DNA of 45,173 bases from SAR92 bacterium BACL16 MAG-120619-bin48 (GTDB taxonomy: Bacteria > Pseudomonadota > Gammaproteobacteria > Pseudomonadales > Porticoccaceae): positions 1 to 45,173 of the forward strand of contig LIDE01000029.1 of assembly GCA_001438605.1 (NCBI GenBank), in the 5' to 3' direction. Positions 1-9,830 of the stretch are shown in pieces; within the stretch, counting starts at the first letter, position 1; each line of letters begins with the position of its first letter. Under the pieces are notes generated by a model that saw only the letters and a list, made by a program, of their open reading frames with translations, had not been told where the DNA came from and did not search any database. The position numbers were made by a program, and so were the translations under genes.

Positions 1-9
1 ATTTTGGGT

Positions 10-1092
10 TTACATCATTCTATTTGAGTTGTTTGTTACGCGATCCCACCAGCGCAGCAGCAAGCGATCGATACTCTCTTCGGCGGCAAACCCAAGGCGC
101 TCATGAAACTTCTTTTTCAACACATAAGCGACTTCGTAAACATCTGCGGTTTCGGCACGTGTCACCAAGTACTCGTCGCTCGTTTGCAACTCATCAACTA
201 AGGCCACATCGACCGCGCGCAGACCATACCAAACCTCGCCCGTTGCAATTTTTTCGATATCAACCTGCGGCCGATGTTGGCTGACAAACTCTTTGAACAA
301 ATCATGGGTATCTTGCAGCTCTTCGAGAAACTTCTCGCGACCGCTGTCGGTATTTTCGCCAAACATGGTCAACGTTCGCTTGTACTCGCCCGCCGTCAAT
401 AATTCATAGTCGACATCATGCTTTTTCAGCACTTTATGAAAGTTTGGAAGCTGCGCTACAACCCCGATCGAACCCAAAATAGCGAAAGGAGCGGCCAATA
501 TTTTGTCAGCAACACAAGCCATCATATAACCACCACTCGCCGCGACTTTATCGACACAGACCGTGAGTGGAATATTGCGCTTGCGAATACGATCGAGCTG
601 GCTGGATGCCAGCCCGTAGCTGTGCACCAGACCACCGCCACTTTCCAAGCGCACAACAATTTCGTCTTTTTCGGTGGCCAACGACAGCATTGCCGTGATT
701 TCCTCGCGCAGGTGCGTGACGGCAGAGGCGGTTATATTGCCATTAAAATTGACCACAAAAACCCTCGGCTTAGGTGCCTCAACGGATTCTTCTAAGCCAT
801 TTTTAGCCGCTTTTTTACTGGCTTTTTTTAACTCTTTGGCTTTCTTTTGTTTGTCTTTTTGCTGTTGCTTAAATTCTGCTTTATAGACGGCTTCATCCAT
901 CACCGCTGATTTCATCGCGTCGCGCATGTCCTCGAACAATTCATTGAGCTGCGTTACCTCTAAATGACCGCGCTCGCCAGCGTTTTTGTTTTTCTGACTC
1001 ATGGCGAAAACGATGCTGAGCAGGACAACGGTTGCCACCACAAAAGTCGCAATCTTGGCTAGAAACAGGCCGTATTCAATAAGAAAATCCAA
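10..1092 (-). CDS. sohB: SohB-type inner-membrane serine peptidase (S49 family)
   Basis: Peptidase of the S49 (signal peptide peptidase A/SohB) family, a membrane-anchored serine-lysine protease acting at the inner membrane. With the start chosen here the protein is 360 residues, near the roughly 350 of E. coli SohB. One membrane segment lies at about residues 5-31, followed by a charged Lys/Gln-rich linker (about 65-105) and the protease domain. The nucleophile is Ser186 in AASGGYMM and the general base is Lys238 in EYKRTL. The reading frame stays open upstream to 1197, but the TTG at 1092-1090 begins MDFLIEYGLF, which matches the E. coli N terminus MELLSEYGLF. That TTG has GGAG six bases upstream, and using it removes an overlap with nudC. 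It lies 70 bp downstream of nudC on the same strand. The family call is firm; the substrate is unknown. Confidence 0.93.
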   Translation of the reverse strand: MDFLIEYGLFLAKIATFVVATVVLLSIVFAMSQKNKNAGERGHLEVTQLNELFEDMRDAMKSAVMDEAVYKAEFKQQQKDKQKKAKELKKASKKAAKNGLEESVEAPKPRVFVVNFNGNITASAVTHLREEITAMLSLATEKDEIVVRLESGGGLVHSYGLASSQLDRIRKRNIPLTVCVDKVAASGGYMMACVADKILAAPFAILGSIGVVAQLPNFHKVLKKHDVDYELLTAGEYKRTLTMFGENTDSGREKFLEELQDTHDLFKEFVSQHRPQVDIEKIATGEVWYGLRAVDVALVDELQTSDEYLVTRAETADVYEVAYVLKKKFHERLGFAAEESIDRLLLRWWDRVTNNSNRMM

Positions 1093-1098
1093 AGCAAA

Positions 1099-1102
1099 CT
1101 CC
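1099..1102 (-). promoter_or_regulatory. Ribosome binding site fixing the TTG start of sohB
   Basis: On the minus strand GGAG is followed by six bases and then TTG at 1092-1090. This is the only well-spaced Shine-Dalgarno sequence I see near the conserved N terminus, and it supports the shorter start over the open frame that continues to 1197. Confidence 0.6.
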
Positions 1103-1162
1103 AATTCAAGGTTCAATAAAACGGTAAGTATAGTCTGATTCAAAACACCTGCCAGCAAAGCC

Positions 1163-1996
1163 TCAAGACGCGGAAACTTCCTCCAAGAAGCGCGCAATTA
1201 GACGTCCAGACATGGTGGTCAGGGGCGGCAATCTTTCCGGCATCGCCTGATAGTGCCACCAGTGAGCCTCCTCAATTTCAGCGCCGTCAACTGTAATTTC
1301 TGTTGTCACGGCATCGGCCAAGAAACCCAACATTAACTGCCCGGGAAATGGCCAGGCTTGACTGCCAACATAGCGAATATTTTTAATCTCCACGCCAACT
1401 TCTTCAAATACCTCACGGTGCAACGCTTGCTCGGCGCTCTCGCCCGCTTCAAGAAATCCAGCGAGCGCGCTGAATTGACCCACGGGCCAATTCACTTGGC
1501 GCCCTAACAAACAGCGCTCGCCGTCAACCACCACGACGATTACGCAGGGAGAAATACGGGGATAGAGATTACTATTGCAGGGCAAACACTGCAGAGCGTG
1601 ATCTGCAAGCGCCTGTGTTGTCCGCTGACCACAGGTACCACAAAATTGGTGGTTTACCTGCCACTCGAGCATCTGCACGGCTCTGCTGGCGAGGGCAAAT
1701 TCTTCGTCGCCCACAAGCATCAGGACAGAGCGCAACTCCTTGACCGAGTAGCCTTCCATCGCCAGCGCGTCGGACGACAGCAACCACACTTCGCAGTCAA
1801 CACCCATCCACTGTCCAATCACCAGCCGGCGCTCGCAGTAGAAGCGCATGATATCCGCCTCAGCACTTTCCACCACCAGTGAGGGACTGCCCAGCGCCAT
1901 CAAAATATCCCGGCCTACCACTGGAACTATATACAACTTATCTGTCCCAGCAGCCTTATTACCGGGGAAGAAACCATTAAGCGAGGATGGAATCAT
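1163..1996 (-). CDS. nudC: NAD(+)/NADH diphosphatase NudC
   Basis: Nudix hydrolase of the NudC type, which splits NADH into NMNH and AMP and, in E. coli, removes NAD caps from RNA. The order is a variable N-terminal domain (about 1-115), a four-cysteine zinc ribbon (Cys119, Cys122, Cys137, Cys140), then the Nudix domain. The Nudix box runs from Gly180 to Val202 with the REVFEEVG core. It is followed by SQAWPFPGQLM (about 212-222), the NudC signature that separates it from other Nudix enzymes. The length is 277 residues against 257 in E. coli. It is cytosolic. It sits upstream of sohB on the same strand and is divergent from nhaB, 137 bp away. The start codon has no strong ribosome binding site, so the exact N terminus is less certain. 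Confidence 0.95.
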   Translation of the reverse strand: MIPSSLNGFFPGNKAAGTDKLYIVPVVGRDILMALGSPSLVVESAEADIMRFYCERRLVIGQWMGVDCEVWLLSSDALAMEGYSVKELRSVLMLVGDEEFALASRAVQMLEWQVNHQFCGTCGQRTTQALADHALQCLPCNSNLYPRISPCVIVVVVDGERCLLGRQVNWPVGQFSALAGFLEAGESAEQALHREVFEEVGVEIKNIRYVGSQAWPFPGQLMLGFLADAVTTEITVDGAEIEEAHWWHYQAMPERLPPLTTMSGRLIARFLEEVSAS

Positions 1997-2133
1997 GTTA
2001 TCGTGTACGCCATTGTTAGGATTAAAAGCCTAGAGGGCTTGCATATTTAGAGGTCTACGGCTAATGTTCAGGCCGGTATTTCGACCAGTGTATCACGGAA
2101 AAAATCATACAATTACAACAAGAGGCGCCAACT

Positions 2134-3639
2134 ATGCAACCTACTCTGCCACAGGCATTGAAAAAGAATTTTTTAGGGAATTCTCCCGACTGGTATCAGA
2201 AAGCCATCATTGCATTTTTGATTTTAAATCCTCTTGCACTTTGGGCATTCGGCCCGTTCGTCACCGGTTGGCTAATCATCGGCGAATTTATTTTTACACT
2301 GGCAATGGCCTTGAAATGCTATCCGTTACAACCCGGTGGACTGCTAGCAATTGAAGCTGTGCTTATGGGTCTGGCATCGCCGGATGCGGTCTATAATGAA
2401 GCCGTCAGCAATTTTCAGGTGATCCTGCTGCTTATGTTTATGGTCGCTGGCATCTACTTCATGCGCGACATGCTGCTATTTGTCTTTACCAAAATACTCT
2501 TGAGTGTGAAGTCTAAAATTGTCCTATCGTTTTTGTTTTGTTTCGCTGGCGCCTTTTTATCCGCTTTCCTCGATGCACTGACAGTTACAGCTGTACTTAT
2601 CACGATTTCTGTTGGGTTTTACTCGGTCTACCATAAGGTTGCATCGGGCAAAAATATCGTCGATGAAGGGCATGATCACAGCGATGACCAGCACTTGGGC
2701 AACAGCCATCGCGACAATCTTGAGCAGTTCCGCGCCTTCCTCCGCAGCCTTATTATGCATGGTGCGGTTGGCACCGCGCTGGGCGGCGTTACCACTCTCG
2801 TTGGAGAGCCGCAAAATCTGTTGATTGCAGAAAAAGCGGGGTGGAATTTTATTGAGTTCTTCTTGCATATGGCCCCAGTCACAATGCCTGTATTGGTCTT
2901 CGGTCTGCTGACCTGTGTCTTATTAGAGAAGTTTAAGGTGTTTGGCTATGGCGGGGCGCTGCCCGAGGATGTCCGAGTTATTCTTCAAGAGTCGAGTGAT
3001 CACGACGCGGCGCGACGCACACAATCCGATAAGGCAGCCTTAATTGTGCAGTCAGTTGTCGCGCTTATTCTGGTGATGGGCTTGGCGTTTCACTGGGCTG
3101 CTGTTGGTTTGATTGGCCTGATGGTTATTGTTCTGCTAACTGCGTTTAACGGCATTACAGAGGAACACCGCATCGGTCATGCGTTTGAAGAGGCACTGCC
3201 CTTCACCGCGCTGCTCGTGGTGTTTTTTGCGATTGTTGCGGTCATTCATGAACAGCATCTGTTTTCACCGGTGATTAATGCCGTTCTTGCCATGCCCGAG
3301 TCAGCCCAGCCTGGCATGTTTTTCCTCGCCAACGGCGTATTGTCGATGATCAGTGATAACGTGTTTGTTGCGACGGTCTACATCAACGAAGTAACCGCGG
3401 TATTGAATGCTGGCGATATTTCTCGAGCGCACTACGACAAGCTGGTGATTGCGATTAACACAGGCACGAACCTGCCTAGCGTGGCGACACCGAATGGTCA
3501 GGCTGCCTTCTTGTTCTTGCTGACCTCTGCACTGGCACCGCTAATTCGACTGTCCTACATGCGCATGGTGATTATGGCGCTGCCATACACGATCGTCTTG
3601 ACCATCGTGGGACTTTATGGGGTTGTTTACCTGCTGTAA
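2134..3639 (+). CDS. nhaB: Na+/H+ antiporter NhaB
   Basis: Sodium/proton antiporter of the NhaB family, an inner-membrane carrier exporting Na+ in exchange for H+ for salt and pH homeostasis. The 501-residue protein is hydrophobic throughout, with many membrane spans. It carries conserved NhaB stretches such as [15 protein letters not shown] (about 213-227), [17 protein letters not shown] (about 405-421) and [17 protein letters not shown] (about 447-463). A cytoplasmic loop at about 178-196 is rich in histidine and aspartate ([16 protein letters not shown]). The C terminus is about 10-15 residues shorter than in E. coli. An AGAGG sequence precedes the ATG by eight bases. The gene is monocistronic: it diverges from nudC and is closed by a strong hairpin terminator at 3669-3705. 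Confidence 0.96.
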   Translation: MQPTLPQALKKNFLGNSPDWYQKAIIAFLILNPLALWAFGPFVTGWLIIGEFIFTLAMALKCYPLQPGGLLAIEAVLMGLASPDAVYNEAVSNFQVILLLMFMVAGIYFMRDMLLFVFTKILLSVKSKIVLSFLFCFAGAFLSAFLDALTVTAVLITISVGFYSVYHKVASGKNIVDEGHDHSDDQHLGNSHRDNLEQFRAFLRSLIMHGAVGTALGGVTTLVGEPQNLLIAEKAGWNFIEFFLHMAPVTMPVLVFGLLTCVLLEKFKVFGYGGALPEDVRVILQESSDHDAARRTQSDKAALIVQSVVALILVMGLAFHWAAVGLIGLMVIVLLTAFNGITEEHRIGHAFEEALPFTALLVVFFAIVAVIHEQHLFSPVINAVLAMPESAQPGMFFLANGVLSMISDNVFVATVYINEVTAVLNAGDISRAHYDKLVIAINTGTNLPSVATPNGQAAFLFLLTSALAPLIRLSYMRMVIMALPYTIVLTIVGLYGVVYLL

Positions 3640-3668
3640 TTTCTAATTGCCAAGCAAGTGTGCTGTAC

Positions 3669-3705
3669 AAAAAAAGCCGGAGCTCATTGAGATCCGGCTT
3701 TTTTT
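3669..3705 (+). terminator. Bidirectional intrinsic terminator after nhaB
   Basis: A GC-rich stem (AAAAAGCCGGA pairing with TCCGGCTTTTT) encloses a loop of about ten bases. A T-run lies on the right and an A-run on the left, so it can stop nhaB transcription on the plus strand and the glutamate dehydrogenase message on the minus strand. It lies 30 bp after the nhaB stop. Confidence 0.9.
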
Positions 3706-3723
3706 AACCAACTTTTTAACGCG

Positions 3724-3762
3724 CTCTTGTAACGGACTCTTGTAACGGGCTCTTGTAATGGA
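3724..3762 (+). repeat. Three tandem copies of a 13-bp unit
   Basis: Three consecutive 13-bp units begin at 3724, 3737 and 3750. They read CTCTTGTAACGGA, CTCTTGTAACGGG and CTCTTGTAATGGA, differing at one or two positions. They lie in the short non-coding gap between the nhaB terminator and the 3' end of the glutamate dehydrogenase gene. No function is evident; replication slippage is the simplest origin. Confidence 0.85.
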
Positions 3763-3846
3763 AAGATTAAAAGCGCTCTGTTACCCCTTTGATTCAACCT
3801 GCTGCTTTAAAGCTGCCGATCTCATCAAAGGAGCCAATCACCCATC

Positions 3847-6800
3847 TCAGCGTGATCGCGTAGCATCCACTGATGACTGAACCAGATCCAACAGTTCGCG
3901 CAGTGCCACCGAAACCATCGCAAAGTCAGGTGTCACCCCTCGGCGCAATTCAACAACCATTGACTTCCAACGCGCGATCAAGAGCGCTTGTTGGATTTGC
4001 CAAGCGGCAACCAGCGATTCGATATCGTCCTGCTCGTGCCCTTCCAACAAACAGGCGGTGAGCTGTCGTCGCTGACTTTCAAGATCATCAACATAGGATT
4101 CGCGGGCCAAATCCTGCCAGCGATTTTGCGGTTGCAGGCCGACAATTTGTGCCATAAACCAATCCAGCGAGAGGTGCTCACCCAATTTAAAGGAGAGCCG
4201 AGCAACGAGATCTGCGGGACGCTGCAGGCGCAGTGCCAAATCAACCGTACCAACGCACAGAAACATGCTGTCTGCCGACGCGAGCACCGCTGCCATCTCG
4301 TCGTCAACGCCTTGGGCAATTAACTGGGCCTTTTCGTCATTCCAAAGCGCAATCCAATCCGCTTCGTGAAGCGCCGGTAACTGGCGCAATACATGCTGCA
4401 TAGGATCATGCATTGATTGAACTAACTCTGTGCAATTCAGGTTTAAGCGTCGATTACGCAGGAACCAGCGCGTCGAGCGGCGAACCAATCGCATCAAAAT
4501 ATGCAGCAGTTCTAATTGCAGTGCGGCGGATAGACGGGCGTTGCTATCTTCAATCATCTTCCATAAATCATTGACGCCAAGAATATTCACGCTAATGGTA
4601 AAGGCGCGAACAATATCCGCGGCGCTAGCGCCGGTTGATTCCATCTGTCGGAAGAAAAAGGTGAATCCAAACCGGTCGACCATATCATTGGCCAATTGCG
4701 TTGCAGCAATTTCGCGACGCAGCTGATGCTCAGACACCTCATCGGCAAACAGCTCAACCAGCCGCGGCGGAAATGCCTGATTGACCGAGCGCGACAAAAT
4801 GGGGTCTTCCAGTAAATCAGCACCCTGCAGCACGTCTTTCAGCATCACTTTAGAGTAACAGACTAACACCGCCAATTCCGGGCGAGTCCAGACCGATTGT
4901 CCGCGATTTAAACGGTCGTTGAGCTGATCATCCGAGGGCAAAAATTCGAGCTCTCGGTCAAGCTTGCCCGAGCTCTCTAACCACGCCATAAAGCGCTGGT
5001 ACTCTGCGTACTGCTGCTCACTGCGGTGCATGGCTAAGCTAATCGCTTGGGTTTGACGACGATTATGGTGCAACACCAACTCGGCCACACTGTCGGTCAT
5101 TTCGAGCAATAAATTGTTACGATCAAGCGTACTCATATCGCCCAGACGGACTTTTTCGTTGAGCAAAATTTTGATATTTACTTCATGGTCAGAACAGTCG
5201 ACGCCGGCTGCGTTATCAATAAAGTCGGTATTACACAGACCACCATGCAGACAGTACTCAATGCGGCCGCGCTGGGTCATCCCGAGATTGCCACCCTCGC
5301 CAAAGACCTTGCAGCGCAAGTCTTTACCATTTATGCGCAAGCCGTCATTGGCTCGATCACCCACATCCGCGTTATTTTCCGACGACGCCTTCACGTAGGT
5401 GCCAATGCCGCCGTTCCAGATTAAATCGACCTTGGCCCCGAGAATCGCCTTCATCAACTCTGTCGGTGTCACGTGATCTCGATCAATATTAAACCGCGCT
5501 TTAATCTGCGGATTGAGTGTCACGGACTTTGCCGCTCGCGAAAACACCATGCCGCCCTCAGAGAGCAATGTTTTATCGAAATCGTCCCACGTACTGCGCG
5601 GTGTATTGAAAAGGCGCTGGCGCTCAACAAAGGTTTTGGCTGAATCGGGGTTGGGGTCGACAAAAATATGCAGATGGTTAAAGGCTGCTACTAACTGGAT
5701 ATGCTCTGACAACAGCATACCGTTACCGAACACGTCCCCTGCCATATCACCGACCCCAACAACGGTGAAATCTTCAGACTGAATATCCATACCAATTTCA
5801 CGGAAATGCCGTTGCACGGCTATCCAAGCACCGCGCGCGGTAATGCCCATTCCTTTGTGGTCGTAACCATGACCGCCGCCAGAGGCAAAGGCATCGCCCA
5901 ACCAAAAGTTATTGGACTCAGAAATACCGTTGGCGATATCGGAGAATGTCGCAGTGCCCTTATCCGCAGCCACAACAAGATAGGGATCGTCGCCGTCTCG
6001 ACGAACGACATTAACTGGCGGCACCACTGCGCCGTCAATCAAATTGTCGCTAATATCCAGCAGCGCCTGCACGTAGAGCATGTAACTGGCAACACCTTCT
6101 TGCAGCCATGCCTCTCGCCCAGCGGCCATACTGGCCTGTTTGGCAACGAAACCGCCTTTCGCGCCTGTCGGCACAATGACCGCATTTTTAACTTGCTGGG
6201 CTTTGACTAACCCCAGCACTTCCGTTCGATAATCTTCGAGCCGGTCAGACCAGCGCAAGCCCCCGCGGGCGACTTTGCCACCGCGCAGATGGACGCCCTC
6301 AACCCGAGGTGAATAGACAAATATTTCGTACTCGGGCCGCGGCTTTGGTGCCAGCGATATCTTTGCCGACGCCAATTTAACGGAGATGTAGGACTTCGCG
6401 GTGCCATCGTCAAATGTCTGGAAGAAATTGGTCCGCAGTGTTGCCTCTACCACTTCCAGATAACCGCGCAAAACAAGATCTTCACTGACGTTGTCGACAG
6501 CGTCCAAGCTCTGCCGAATTTTTTGCGAGAGACCATCGGAGCGCTCGCTGCGATCTTTGTCAGCGGCATAGCGCGGATCAAAATAGCTCTTGAATAGGGC
6601 TACCAAGTTACGGGTGATATCCAAATGGCGAGCCAATGTGTCGGCGATAAACTCTTGACTGTAGGCAATTCCCAGCTGTTTAAGATAGCGCGCATAGAGC
6701 CGCAACATCGCCACGGAACGCCAATCGAGCCGCGCGCCAATAACAAGGCGATTGAAACTGTCGTTTTCTGCCTGCCCTTGCCAAACAACACGCAAGGCAT

Positions 6801-8724
6801 CTTTAAAACTGCCCTGCACCGCTGACACGTCGACATTAACGTCGAGAGAAAATGACAGGGTGAAATCCTGCAGCCACACCGCAGGGCCGACATCTGGCTT
6901 GATCAGATAGGGATGCTCGACCATCACGCGAAAACCGAGATTTTCCAGCATGGGAATCATGTCAGAGAGTTCGAGGGGAGTATCACAGTGGAACAGCTTG
7001 AGTTGCAGCGAGTTAGCCTGTTCACCGTCGACATGGGTAAAGGCAATGGCAAGCTGACTGGCGTCCTCCAGCTCCTCGATCAGAGCAACATCGGCAAGAG
7101 CTTGTGACGGGGCGTAGGCTTCGCGGTAGGCCGCAGGAAAGGCTCGCTGAAACTGCCGCGCAATCGGGTGGCCGTCGCGCTCGCCCCACTGAGCAATTGC
7201 CTCATCAGCAAAGGCGCCGCTCCAGTCACGGGTAATTTGCGTGACAATTGCTTCTAGCGTTGCGGGCTCTATTTGCAGATACTTTTTGCTGCGTACTTGA
7301 TAGACCAGATATATTCTTACCAGCACGGATTCGGGCAAAAACTGCGTGGTGAATTCGCACTCAGGTGCATCAAGCTCTTCGCCGATAGCCTGCTGGATCT
7401 TAATCCGCGCCTCTGTATTGAAGGATTCTCGGGGCAAATAAACCACACAGCTAACAAATTTATCGAACGGGTCGGCATGAAGAAACACTTTAATCACGCG
7501 ACGCTCTTGAATCTGCCAAATCCCAATGGCCGTCTCAGCAAGGGCTTCGCGGGTCAAATGAAAAAGCTCATCACGTGGATGGAAATCAAGAATCGACAGC
7601 AGTGTTTTGCCGTCGTGGCTGTTTTTATCAAAGCCTGAATTATCGACAACCCAATTCACTTTGTCGCGCAAGATAGGAATGCGCCGCGGACTGTAAGAGT
7701 AAAACTGCGAGGTGTACAGCCCGAGAAAACGCACCTCACCAATTGGCTCGCCACTGTTATTAAAGCGCTTAACCACCAAATAATCGGAGTAGACATCGCG
7801 GTGCACACGTGACCGACGCGAAGACTTGGTAAAGGTGAGAATATCTTCGCTTTCATACAGTGCCATCACACCCGGATTTAGCCGTTTAAGAGACTCCTCG
7901 CGGGTGTCACCACCGTACTTGTCCATCAAGCCCAATCGACTCTGAGTAATTTCGCGCAGATAGAGCTCGCCATCATCGCGCACTAAATCAAACTCGGCAC
8001 TGCCAAGAAATGTAAAATAACCGTTGTGAATCCAGCGTAAAAATTCTAGCGACTCTTTGCAGTTTATGACGCTGGCTGCCGTCTCTGACAGCTCGGTAAT
8101 TAACTTATCCACGCGCTGGCGCATTGGATCAAAGTCATCGACTACAATTTGCACATCTTCAAGCACCGCCAGCAAATCCCGTTCGAGATCCGGCAGTTCG
8201 GTGTCGCGGTGAAGATCAATCTCAATGGCAATAAATGCTTCGCGATGAGCACCTTCAAAAAAAACACGATTGCTGTGCAGCAAACCGCCATCAGCACTTC
8301 GCGACACCCACACAGGATTACTCTGCAAGGTAAAGATATTTAATCCGCGTCGATTGAGCGCCATACGCAACGAGTCGACCAAAAATGGCATATCTCGTTG
8401 GTTCATATAGATACTGGTGTGAGCGCTTAGCCAACCATCGACTTCAGGCTGCGGATTAAAGACTTTTACCCGCGCACTGCTTGGAGACTGACTGCCACTG
8501 CCCTCTTCCGCGAAGACAAATAGACCGAATAAACTGTGGAAAATATGGGTTGCAGGACGGGCAAGATAAGAAGCGTCAGGATAAAAATTCATCGCGTTGG
8601 CAACAAACTCTATAAACTGGTCAGCGCGCTCGGCGCGTAAATGATGCGCAGCCGTGGTTTTCAGAATATTTAGCAGAGCATCTCTGCCAGTGGTTTTTTG
8701 CGCATCCATGATAAAAATTTGCAA
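3847..8724 (-). CDS. gdhB: NAD-specific glutamate dehydrogenase, large (about 180 kDa) type
   Basis: Large bacterial NAD-dependent glutamate dehydrogenase (the family first described in Streptomyces and Pseudomonas), which oxidatively deaminates glutamate to 2-oxoglutarate and ammonia in the cytosol. The 1625 residues are typical of this class, compared with about 450 for the small enzymes. A long N-terminal regulatory region precedes the catalytic core, where GGLRWSDRLEDYRTEVLGL (about 817-835) and the lysine-containing VPTGAKGGF (about 849-857) are visible. A dinucleotide-binding stretch VVGVGDMAGDVFGNGM follows at about 985-1000, and a helical C-terminal region ends the protein. The open frame begins with TTG at 8724; an ATG five codons downstream (8709) is an equally good start. 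It is monocistronic and divergent from the moxR operon. It points to use of glutamate or amino acids as carbon and nitrogen source. Confidence 0.95.
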   Translation of the reverse strand: MQIFIMDAQKTTGRDALLNILKTTAAHHLRAERADQFIEFVANAMNFYPDASYLARPATHIFHSLFGLFVFAEEGSGSQSPSSARVKVFNPQPEVDGWLSAHTSIYMNQRDMPFLVDSLRMALNRRGLNIFTLQSNPVWVSRSADGGLLHSNRVFFEGAHREAFIAIEIDLHRDTELPDLERDLLAVLEDVQIVVDDFDPMRQRVDKLITELSETAASVINCKESLEFLRWIHNGYFTFLGSAEFDLVRDDGELYLREITQSRLGLMDKYGGDTREESLKRLNPGVMALYESEDILTFTKSSRRSRVHRDVYSDYLVVKRFNNSGEPIGEVRFLGLYTSQFYSYSPRRIPILRDKVNWVVDNSGFDKNSHDGKTLLSILDFHPRDELFHLTREALAETAIGIWQIQERRVIKVFLHADPFDKFVSCVVYLPRESFNTEARIKIQQAIGEELDAPECEFTTQFLPESVLVRIYLVYQVRSKKYLQIEPATLEAIVTQITRDWSGAFADEAIAQWGERDGHPIARQFQRAFPAAYREAYAPSQALADVALIEELEDASQLAIAFTHVDGEQANSLQLKLFHCDTPLELSDMIPMLENLGFRVMVEHPYLIKPDVGPAVWLQDFTLSFSLDVNVDVSAVQGSFKDALRVVWQGQAENDSFNRLVIGARLDWRSVAMLRLYARYLKQLGIAYSQEFIADTLARHLDITRNLVALFKSYFDPRYAADKDRSERSDGLSQKIRQSLDAVDNVSEDLVLRGYLEVVEATLRTNFFQTFDDGTAKSYISVKLASAKISLAPKPRPEYEIFVYSPRVEGVHLRGGKVARGGLRWSDRLEDYRTEVLGLVKAQQVKNAVIVPTGAKGGFVAKQASMAAGREAWLQEGVASYMLYVQALLDISDNLIDGAVVPPVNVVRRDGDDPYLVVAADKGTATFSDIANGISESNNFWLGDAFASGGGHGYDHKGMGITARGAWIAVQRHFREIGMDIQSEDFTVVGVGDMAGDVFGNGMLLSEHIQLVAAFNHLHIFVDPNPDSAKTFVERQRLFNTPRSTWDDFDKTLLSEGGMVFSRAAKSVTLNPQIKARFNIDRDHVTPTELMKAILGAKVDLIWNGGIGTYVKASSENNADVGDRANDGLRINGKDLRCKVFGEGGNLGMTQRGRIEYCLHGGLCNTDFIDNAAGVDCSDHEVNIKILLNEKVRLGDMSTLDRNNLLLEMTDSVAELVLHHNRRQTQAISLAMHRSEQQYAEYQRFMAWLESSGKLDRELEFLPSDDQLNDRLNRGQSVWTRPELAVLVCYSKVMLKDVLQGADLLEDPILSRSVNQAFPPRLVELFADEVSEHQLRREIAATQLANDMVDRFGFTFFFRQMESTGASAADIVRAFTISVNILGVNDLWKMIEDSNARLSAALQLELLHILMRLVRRSTRWFLRNRRLNLNCTELVQSMHDPMQHVLRQLPALHEADWIALWNDEKAQLIAQGVDDEMAAVLASADSMFLCVGTVDLALRLQRPADLVARLSFKLGEHLSLDWFMAQIVGLQPQNRWQDLARESYVDDLESQRRQLTACLLEGHEQDDIESLVAAWQIQQALLIARWKSMVVELRRGVTPDFAMVSVALRELLDLVQSSVDATRSR

Positions 8725-8805
8725 CCTTTTGCGAAAAATTTAGTCTGTAACAACCAGCAATAGGCTGGCGTCGATTGGGCCTAACTATAGCGCAGAAAAT
8801 CCGGT

Positions 8806-8834
8806 TTGTGTGTTAATAATCTAACCACTATCAT
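8806..8834 (+). promoter_or_regulatory. Possible sigma70 promoter for the moxR-bat operon
   Basis: TTGTGT (8806-8811) and TATCAT (8829-8834) are separated by exactly 17 bases and lie 43 bp before the moxR start, inside the gap divergent with the glutamate dehydrogenase gene. The -10 matches the consensus at five of six positions and the -35 at three of six. This is pattern matching only. Confidence 0.35.
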
Positions 8835-8876
8835 GGCCCGCTCATCTGTCTAAACCGCATGTTATAGGGGAATGTT

Positions 8877-9830
8877 TTGCAACAGAAAATACATCTACTC
8901 AAAGATTGGCTCAACCAACAAATTGTGGGCCAAGAGCATTTGGTCGAACGACTGATTATCGCCCTTTTGGCCGACGGGCACCTGCTGGTCGAAGGTGCTC
9001 CTGGACTGGCCAAAACTAAGGCCATTAAAACGCTGGCTGAGGGTATTGAAGGTGACTTTCAGCGCGTGCAATTCACCCCAGACCTTCTGCCCGCGGATAT
9101 TACCGGCAGCGAGATATTTCGGCCTCAGCAAGGCACCTTCGAATTTCAGGCAGGACCTCTCTTTCACAACTTGGTTTTGGCGGACGAAATTAACCGCGCG
9201 CCAGCGAAAGTCCAGTCGGCCCTGCTCGAAGCCATGGCCGAGCGTCAAGTGTCAGTAGGTGGCACCACCTACCCTCTGCCCGAGCTATTTTTAGTGATGG
9301 CTACACAAAATCCAATTGAGCAAGAAGGTACCTATCCGTTGCCTGAAGCGCAGATGGATCGCTTTTTGATGCATGTGATGGTTGACTACCCAGCCCCCAA
9401 AAGCGAGCGATTAATTCTGCAACTGTCGCGGCGGGAAGCCCTCAAAGAACCAGTGGCCGCAGTTGAAACACTTACGCAAGAAACCCTTTTTGCTGCGCGC
9501 AAACAGGCGATCAGCGTACATATGGCCGAGCCTGTCGAGGAGTATCTCGTGCAACTTATACTCGCCACCCGCGATGCCAAACTTTATGGCGGCGAACTGG
9601 CCCAGTGGCTTGACTACGGCGCCAGCCCTCGGGCAACCATCGCCCTCGACCGCTGCAGCCGCGCCCATGCCTGGCTGCACAATCGTGATTTTGTTACCCC
9701 CGATGATATTCGCGCCGTGGCCCATGACGTGTTGCGGCACCGACTGATTCTGAGCTTTGACGCTGAAGCCAATGGTATCAGCGCAAACAAAGTGATCGAC
9801 AAGCTACTGGAAACTGTCGCCTCAGCCTGA
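8877..9830 (+). CDS. moxR: MoxR-family AAA+ ATPase
   Basis: AAA+ ATPase of the MoxR family, a chaperone-like partner of von Willebrand factor A (VWA) proteins. The 317-residue protein shows Walker A GAPGLAKT (40-47), Walker B LADEINRA (101-108), a sensor stretch ATQNPIEQEGTYPLPEAQMDRF and the C-terminal helical lid. The start is TTG with GGGG six bases upstream, and no ATG is available at the family N terminus. It is the first gene of an operon in which every following gene touches or overlaps its neighbour. The next gene begins within the stop codon (TGATG). The order MoxR, DUF58, DUF4381, BatA, BatB/C, BatD is that of the classical Bat cluster, first linked to aerotolerance in Bacteroides; the exact role in Proteobacteria is not settled. 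Confidence 0.93.
   Translation: MQQKIHLLKDWLNQQIVGQEHLVERLIIALLADGHLLVEGAPGLAKTKAIKTLAEGIEGDFQRVQFTPDLLPADITGSEIFRPQQGTFEFQAGPLFHNLVLADEINRAPAKVQSALLEAMAERQVSVGGTTYPLPELFLVMATQNPIEQEGTYPLPEAQMDRFLMHVMVDYPAPKSERLILQLSRREALKEPVAAVETLTQETLFAARKQAISVHMAEPVEEYLVQLILATRDAKLYGGELAQWLDYGASPRATIALDRCSRAHAWLHNRDFVTPDDIRAVAHDVLRHRLILSFDAEANGISANKVIDKLLETVASA

Noticed and set aside
1093-1197. Upstream extension of sohB
   Set aside because: It would overlap nudC and adds residues not present in SohB. The TTG at 1092 has a good ribosome binding site and family alignment.
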